From an uncultured Acidimicrobiaceae bacterium (lineage in GTDB: Bacteria > Actinomycetota > Acidimicrobiia > Acidimicrobiales > MedAcidi-G1), in assembly GCA_913054115.1 (NCBI GenBank), contig CAJXIS010000152.1, forward strand, positions 1-5,969: a DNA stretch of 5,969 nucleotides, in the 5' to 3' direction. The notes below the pieces were generated by a model. The model saw only the letters and a program-made list of their open reading frames with translations, was not told the origin of the DNA and ran no database searches. The stretch's first letter is position 1. Each line of letters starts with the position of its first letter. Below, piece after piece: positions 1-3,787 of this stretch. Position numbers and translations under genes: made by a program.

Positions 1-179
1 TCGACCTCTCGGAGCGTCCCCGCAACTGCCTCAAGCGGGCGCAGGTCGACACGGTCGGCCAGTTGCTCGAGCGCACCGCGGACGACCTGCTCGCCATCAC
101 CAACTTCGGCCAGAAGTCCCTCGACGAGATCCTCGAAAAGCTCGACGAGCGCGGCCTCGCCCTGCGGGTGCGGGACTGA
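1..179 (+). CDS. rpoA: RNA polymerase alpha subunit, C-terminal domain (partial, 5' end missing)
   Basis: This is the last 58 codons of the RNA polymerase alpha subunit; the gene starts left of the window. The reading frame begins with the GAC at position 3 and ends at TGA 177-179. The fragment is the alpha-CTD, which binds promoter UP elements and contacts activators. The two conserved blocks are visible: LSERPRNCLKR near the start and NFGQKSLDEI about 25 residues later. By alignment from memory with E. coli alpha, the DNA-contacting residues Arg265, Asn268, Cys269, Gly296, Lys298 and Ser299 are all present. The two residues between Arg and Asn are Pro-Arg instead of the common Ser-Ala or Ser-Tyr. 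The stop lies 4 nt before rplQ, consistent with one operon and translational coupling. Identity is very secure; only the C-terminal domain can be judged. Confidence 0.96.
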   Translation, partial: DLSERPRNCLKRAQVDTVGQLLERTADDLLAITNFGQKSLDEILEKLDERGLALRVRD

Positions 180-183
180 CGCC

Positions 184-537
184 ATGCCAGGGACTCCGAA
201 GAAGGGCCGCCGTCTCGGTGGCAGCTCAGCACACCAGAAGTCGATGCTGGCCAACCTCGTGGCGTCGCTGATCGCCGCCGAGGCCATCACGACGACCGAG
301 GCCAAGGCCAAGGCACTGCGCCCGGTCGCCGAGAAGATCATCACCAAGGCAAAGAAGGGTGGCCTCCACAACCATCGCCAGGTCGTGTCGTTCCTGCGCG
401 ACAAGGAGATGGCCGCCAAGCTGTTCGAGGAGATCGGACCCCGCTACGCCGACCGTCCCGGCGGCTACACCCGGATCCTCAAGATCGGGCCGCGCTCCGG
501 CGACAACGCGCCGATGGCCCGCATCGAGCTGGTCTGA
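184..537 (+). CDS. rplQ: 50S ribosomal protein L17
   Basis: L17 is a component of the large ribosomal subunit near the exit-tunnel side. The 117-residue product has the usual bacterial length and family signature. It has a basic N-terminus (MPGTPKKGRRLGGSSAHQ), then MLANLVASLI with an alanine- and lysine-rich helix (TTTEAKAKALRPVAEKIITKAK). It ends with GPRYADRPGGYTRILKIGPRSGDNAPMARIELV, a hallmark of L17. The ATG at 184 gives the exact expected N-terminus. No clear Shine-Dalgarno precedes it, and the start lies 4 nt after the rpoA stop, so translation is probably coupled to rpoA. The rpoA-rplQ order is widely conserved in bacteria. Nothing is truncated or unusual. Confidence 0.98.
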   Translation: MPGTPKKGRRLGGSSAHQKSMLANLVASLIAAEAITTTEAKAKALRPVAEKIITKAKKGGLHNHRQVVSFLRDKEMAAKLFEEIGPRYADRPGGYTRILKIGPRSGDNAPMARIELV

Positions 538-550
538 CCCGACCCACGAC

Positions 551-1312
551 ATGCGGGTCCGGGCGACCGTCTCCTATGACGGTGGCCCCTTTCACGGGTT
601 TGCCGTCAACGAGGGCGTTCGCACCGTCGCCGGTGACCTCGACGCCACCCTGTCACGCGTCATCGGTACGCCGGTCGTCGTGACCTGCGCCGGTCGTACC
701 GACCGGGGAGTGCACGCCGTCGGACAGGTCGTGAGCTTCGACGCCCCGGACGACACCGACCTCGGACGGGTCCGTCGGTCCGTCAACAGCCTGTGCGGAC
801 CGTCGGTGGTCCTGCGTTCCCTCGAGCGGTCCGACGACGACTTCGACGCCCGCTTCACGGCGACGGGTCGCAGCTACCGCTATCAGGTGCTCAACCGACA
901 GGACCCTGACCCTTTCCTGGCCGCCACGGCCTGGCACGTCACCGTCCCGCTCGACGTGGACGCCATGCAGTCGGCGGCCGACCACCTCGTCGGCGAGCAC
1001 GACTTCACGTCGTTCTGCCGTCGCCGCAAGGTGGCCCCGGGCGCCGTCGAGGTCAACCTCGTCCGTCGGATCGAGACGGTGGCGTGGCGGGGACCGGATG
1101 ACGCCGGCCTGCTCGAGTTCGCCATCACTGCAAAGTCGTTCTGCCACCAGATGGTCCGGTCGATCGTGGGCACGCTGGTCGAGGTCGGGCAGGGAAAGCG
1201 ACCGGCCGAGGGCATCCCCGCCGTGCTCGCAGCACGCGCACGGCACGCCGCAGCCAGTCCGGCACCACCCCACGGGCTCGTCCTCTGGTCCGTCCGGTAC
1301 CCGGACGCCTGA
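551..1312 (+). CDS. truA: tRNA pseudouridine(38-40) synthase TruA
   Basis: TruA converts uridines 38-40 in the anticodon arm of many tRNAs to pseudouridine, in the cytoplasm. The 253-residue product has the usual length. Visible motifs are VSYDGGPFHGF (residues 7-17), CAGRTDRGVHA with the catalytic Asp at residue 51 (E. coli Asp60 by alignment), FDARF (98-102), GRSYRY (106-111), HDFTSFC (150-156) and CHQMVRSIVG (from 198). The frame is open upstream into rplQ, but ATG 551 is the only sensible start: it gives the conserved MRVRATVSYDG opening, 13 nt after the rplQ stop. I see no Shine-Dalgarno, so it probably depends on coupling with rplQ. Placement directly after rplQ is common in Actinomycetota and Firmicutes. 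The next gene lies 142 nt downstream, so this is likely the last gene of the operon, although no clear terminator is visible. Confidence 0.96.
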   Translation: MRVRATVSYDGGPFHGFAVNEGVRTVAGDLDATLSRVIGTPVVVTCAGRTDRGVHAVGQVVSFDAPDDTDLGRVRRSVNSLCGPSVVLRSLERSDDDFDARFTATGRSYRYQVLNRQDPDPFLAATAWHVTVPLDVDAMQSAADHLVGEHDFTSFCRRRKVAPGAVEVNLVRRIETVAWRGPDDAGLLEFAITAKSFCHQMVRSIVGTLVEVGQGKRPAEGIPAVLAARARHAAASPAPPHGLVLWSVRYPDA

Positions 1313-1339
1313 CGGTCGATCGGAGCCGGCGCGACAGGG

Positions 1340-1368
1340 TTGCCGGGTCCGGCGCGCGGCCGTAGCCT
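1340..1368 (+). promoter_or_regulatory. Predicted housekeeping-sigma promoter for rplM-rpsI(-glmM)
   Basis: A -35-like TTGCCG (1340-1345) is followed by exactly 17 bp and a -10-like TAGCCT (1363-1368). The -35 keeps the TTG core and the -10 keeps the essential T, A and final T. Transcription would start around 1375 and leave a leader of about 80 nt before rplM. It lies in the only sizeable gap between truA and rplM. This is a motif match by eye; no start site is known. Confidence 0.55.
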
Positions 1369-1375
1369 TGCCCTC

Positions 1376-1389
1376 TGGCCGTACGGCCA
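1376..1389. promoter_or_regulatory. Perfect 14-bp palindrome at the predicted rplM transcription start
   Basis: TGGCCGTACGGCCA equals its own reverse complement over all 14 positions. It begins 7 bp after the predicted -10 box, so it overlaps the expected start point. It could be an operator for a dimeric regulator, or form a 5-bp stem with a GTAC loop at the 5' end of the mRNA. It could also be chance in GC-rich DNA. No regulator is identified. Confidence 0.35.
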
Positions 1390-1454
1390 TGGCGGTCCCG
1401 GCCCATTCATCGGTCGGACGGCCGCCCCCAGCAGAGCTTTCGAAGAGGTAAACC

Positions 1455-1907
1455 GTGCCCACCTACACCCCCAAGGCGAGCGAGATCGTGCGTGCCTGGC
1501 ACGTCGTCGATGCCGATGGACTCATTCTCGGTCGCATGGCCACCGAAGTGGCTGCGATCCTGCGGGGCAAGCACAAGCCGACCTTCGCCCCCCACATGGA
1601 CACGGGCGACCATGTCGTCATCGTCAACGCCGACCGGATCGTGCTGACGGGCGCCAAGGCCACCGACAAGATGGTCCACGACCACTCCGGCTACCCGGGC
1701 GGCCTCAAGTCGCGTGCCTACGGGGACATCCTCGCCGAGCGCTCCGACGAGGCAGTGCGCCGCACCATCCGGGGCATGCTCCCGAAGAACCGGTTGGGCC
1801 GACAGATGATCACCAAGCTCAAGGTCTACCGCGGCCCGGAGCACCCCCACGAGGCTCAGCAACCCCAGCCGCTCGTTATCGAGCATGCCAGGGCCCGCAC
1901 CTCGTGA
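1455..1907 (+). CDS. rplM: 50S ribosomal protein L13
   Basis: L13 is an early-assembling protein of the large ribosomal subunit. The 150-residue product matches the family end to end: WHVVDADGLILGRMATEVAAILRGKHKPTFAPHMDTGDHVVIVNA in the first third, then the GYPGGLKS block, RGMLPKNRLGRQMITKLKVYRGPEHPHEAQQP, and a short basic tail. The start is GTG at 1455. It is supported by a GAGG Shine-Dalgarno (1445-1448, 6 nt upstream) and by the usual actinobacterial N-terminus MPTYTPKA. It is the first gene after the predicted promoter at 1340-1368 and is followed 28 nt later by rpsI. The L13-S9 pair is nearly universal in bacteria. Confidence 0.98.
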   Translation: MPTYTPKASEIVRAWHVVDADGLILGRMATEVAAILRGKHKPTFAPHMDTGDHVVIVNADRIVLTGAKATDKMVHDHSGYPGGLKSRAYGDILAERSDEAVRRTIRGMLPKNRLGRQMITKLKVYRGPEHPHEAQQPQPLVIEHARARTS

Positions 1908-1935
1908 TCGAACAAGGCTGAACGAGGAACAGACG

Positions 1936-2334
1936 ATGCCGCATCCACTCATCCAGACCACCGGTCGCCGCAAGTCCGCTGTCGCCCGAGTGCGCCTGCG
2001 CCCCCTCGACGGTGTCGCCACCATCACGATCAACGGCCGCGCCGCCGAAGACTTCTTCCCCTCCGAGTCCCACAGACTCCTGTTCCTCGAGCCGCTCCGG
2101 GTGACCGGCACCGAGGGCGTCTACGACATCGATGCCACCGTCCACGGCGGCGGTGTCGCCGGCCAGGCCGGAGCGCTGCGCCTCGGCATCGCCAGGGCGC
2201 TCGAGGCACTCGAACCCGAGCGCCGCGACGCCCTCAAGCGGGCCGGGCTCATGACGCGGGACGACCGCAAGAAGGAATCCAAAAAGTACGGCCTCAAGAA
2301 GGCCCGCAAGGCACCGCAGTACAGCAAGCGCTAG
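1936..2334 (+). CDS. rpsI: 30S ribosomal protein S9
   Basis: S9 is a small-subunit head protein whose C-terminal tail reaches the P-site tRNA. The product is 132 residues, a normal bacterial length. Diagnostic features are TTGRRKSAVARVRL near the N-terminus, the HGGGVAGQAGALRLGIARAL segment in the middle, and the basic tail KKYGLKKARKAPQYSKR with the invariant final Ser-Lys-Arg. The frame is open further upstream to 1885, overlapping rplM. I chose ATG 1936 because it gives the family N-terminus and has a Shine-Dalgarno GAGGAA (1924-1929) 6 nt before it. It is co-transcribed with rplM, and glmM follows after 49 nt with no recognisable terminator. Confidence 0.98.
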   Translation: MPHPLIQTTGRRKSAVARVRLRPLDGVATITINGRAAEDFFPSESHRLLFLEPLRVTGTEGVYDIDATVHGGGVAGQAGALRLGIARALEALEPERRDALKRAGLMTRDDRKKESKKYGLKKARKAPQYSKR

Positions 2335-2383
2335 CGACGGTCGGCGACCTCCCGGTCGTCCCGGACCAACAGCCCTGCATCCC

Positions 2384-3718
2384 ATGGCCCTGCGATTCGG
2401 CACCGATGGTGTTCGTGCCAGGGCCGACACCGTGCTCACCGAGTCGGTCGTGCGCGCCCTCGGGCGTGCCGCCGCCGGCCACCTGGGTGCCGATCGGGTC
2501 GTTATCGGCCACGACCCCCGGGAATCGGGCGAGGCGCTGTCCCGGGCGCTGGCCGAGGGGTTCCTCGAAGGCGGTGTCGATGTCCGGCAGCTGGGAATGG
2601 TGCCGACCCCTGCGGTGGCCTACGTGGCGGCAACCGACGGGATCGCCGGTGCGGTCGTGTCCGCCTCGCACAACCCGTGGTCCGACAACGGCGTGAAGCT
2701 CTTCGCCGCCGGGGGCCACAAGCTCGACGATGCGGCGCAGGCCGAACTCCAGGCCAGTTGGGACGAGGTCCCGGAAATCGTTGCCGGTGACCGGGCGGTG
2801 CCCGGACCCGCGCAGGACGACCGTTGGGCGGAGTCGGTCGTCGCCTCGGTCGAGGCCGGCGCCCTGGACGGGCTCTCGCTCGTTGTCGACTGTGCCAACG
2901 GCGCCATGTCGACCATCGCACCTGTCGTGCTCGAACGCCTGGGAGCGGACGTCACCGTGCTGCACGCAACGCCCGACGGTCGCAACATCAACGATGCCTG
3001 CGGGTCGATGCACCCCGAGGATCTCCAACGGGTCGTCGTCGAGACCGGCGCCGATGCCGGCCTGGCGTTCGACGGTGACGGCGACCGGGTCGTCGCCATC
3101 GGAGCCGACGGCTCGCTCCTCGACGGCGACCACCTCCTGGTCGCCTGCGGGATCGACCTCCACGAACGGGGCCTCCTGGTCGGCGGGACGGTCGTCGTGA
3201 CCGTCATGGCGAACCTGGGCCTACGTCGGGCATTCGCCGCAGCGGGCATCTCCCTCCATGAGACCGCAGTGGGCGACCGCTACGTCCTCGAGGCGCTGGA
3301 GGCGAACAACTGGACGCTCGGCGGCGAACAGTCCGGCCACCTGATCTTCCGACACCTCGCCACGACCGGCGACGGCCTGCTCGCGGGCGTCCAGGCGCTC
3401 GATGCCGCCCGCAGGCGCGGGCGCATGCTCGGCGAGTGGACCACGGAACTCGTGGTCAAGGCACCCCAGGTGCTCCGTGCCGTTGCCGTCGACGGATCCG
3501 GCGAGGCCGTGGTCGCAGCGATGGCGGACGACATCGCCGCAGCGGAAGCCCGGCTGGGTGACGAAGGCCGGGTCGTGGTGCGCCCCTCGGGAACCGAACA
3601 CGTCGTCCGGGTAATGGTCGAAGCCGTCGATGCCGGGTTGGCGACCCTCCTGACCGACGAACTCTGCACGCTGGCACGACGGATCGTCGACCGGGGCGCG
3701 GGGTCCCCGCAGGGGTGA
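2384..3718 (+). CDS. glmM: Phosphoglucosamine mutase
   Basis: GlmM interconverts glucosamine-6-phosphate and glucosamine-1-phosphate on the way to UDP-GlcNAc and peptidoglycan. The 444-residue product has the standard length and the four-part alpha-D-phosphohexomutase layout. The N-terminal FGTDGVR is at residues 5-11. The phosphoserine loop SASHNP is at 93-98, with catalytic Ser95 expected to carry the phosphate. The Mg-binding loop DGDGDR is at 230-235, the sugar-recognition motif GEQSGH at 314-319, and the phosphate-binding loop RPSGTE from residue 400. After that loop the usual Pro is His (GTEHVVRVM), a mild deviation. The ATG at 2384 gives the canonical MxxRFGTDG start but has no evident Shine-Dalgarno. 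It follows rpsI by 49 nt and precedes the glmS-type gene, which makes its substrate. The rplM-rpsI-glmM order is conserved in Actinomycetota. Confidence 0.97.
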   Translation: MALRFGTDGVRARADTVLTESVVRALGRAAAGHLGADRVVIGHDPRESGEALSRALAEGFLEGGVDVRQLGMVPTPAVAYVAATDGIAGAVVSASHNPWSDNGVKLFAAGGHKLDDAAQAELQASWDEVPEIVAGDRAVPGPAQDDRWAESVVASVEAGALDGLSLVVDCANGAMSTIAPVVLERLGADVTVLHATPDGRNINDACGSMHPEDLQRVVVETGADAGLAFDGDGDRVVAIGADGSLLDGDHLLVACGIDLHERGLLVGGTVVVTVMANLGLRRAFAAAGISLHETAVGDRYVLEALEANNWTLGGEQSGHLIFRHLATTGDGLLAGVQALDAARRRGRMLGEWTTELVVKAPQVLRAVAVDGSGEAVVAAMADDIAAAEARLGDEGRVVVRPSGTEHVVRVMVEAVDAGLATLLTDELCTLARRIVDRGAGSPQG

Positions 3719-3723
3719 CGGCG

Positions 3724-3729
3724 TAGAAT
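3724..3729 (+). promoter_or_regulatory. Possible -10 box (TAGAAT) upstream of glmS
   Basis: TAGAAT matches the -10 consensus at the key T, A and final T and lies six bases after the glmM stop. No convincing -35 hexamer sits 16-18 bp upstream, where the sequence is G/C-rich glmM coding DNA, and there is no TGn extension. A start near 3736 would give a leader of about 50 nt. This is a weak, single-element prediction of an internal promoter for the glmS-type gene. Confidence 0.3.
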
Positions 3730-3738
3730 CCCTCCCGA

Positions 3739-3757
3739 GACGGTCCCATTGGCCGTC
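3739..3757 (+). other. Small inverted repeat (RNA hairpin) in the glmS leader
   Basis: GACGGTC (3739-3745) can pair with GGCCGTC (3751-3757) around a 5-nt CCATT loop, giving 7 bp with one G-U pair. No T-run follows, so it is not a standard intrinsic terminator. It sits between the possible -10 box and the Shine-Dalgarno, so it would be at the very 5' end of a glmS transcript. Its role, if any, is unknown. Confidence 0.35.
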
Positions 3758-3767
3758 AGTCGGTCGC

Positions 3768-3775
3768 AGGAAGGA
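3768..3775 (+). promoter_or_regulatory. Strong Shine-Dalgarno of the glmS-type gene
   Basis: AGGAAGGA lies 12 nt before ATG 3788, a slightly long spacing. It is the longest purine-rich ribosome-binding site in the window and helps fix the start that yields Met-Cys-Gly-Ile-Ile. The three genes rplQ, truA and glmM have no comparable site. Confidence 0.7.
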
Positions 3776-3787
3776 CACCAGAACACC

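Noticed and set aside
1313..1340. Terminator after truA
   Set aside because: No stable stem followed by a T-run is visible; only short overlapping GCCGG/CCGGC repeats that cannot form a proper loop.
2345..2358. CGACC-TCCC-GGTCG hairpin after rpsI as an intrinsic terminator
   Set aside because: The stem is only 5 bp and no T-tract follows; short stems like this are expected by chance at this base composition.
3719..3787. glmS ribozyme or other large riboswitch in the glmS leader
   Set aside because: Only 69 nt separate glmM and the glmS-type gene, too short for the glmS ribozyme, and only one small hairpin is visible.
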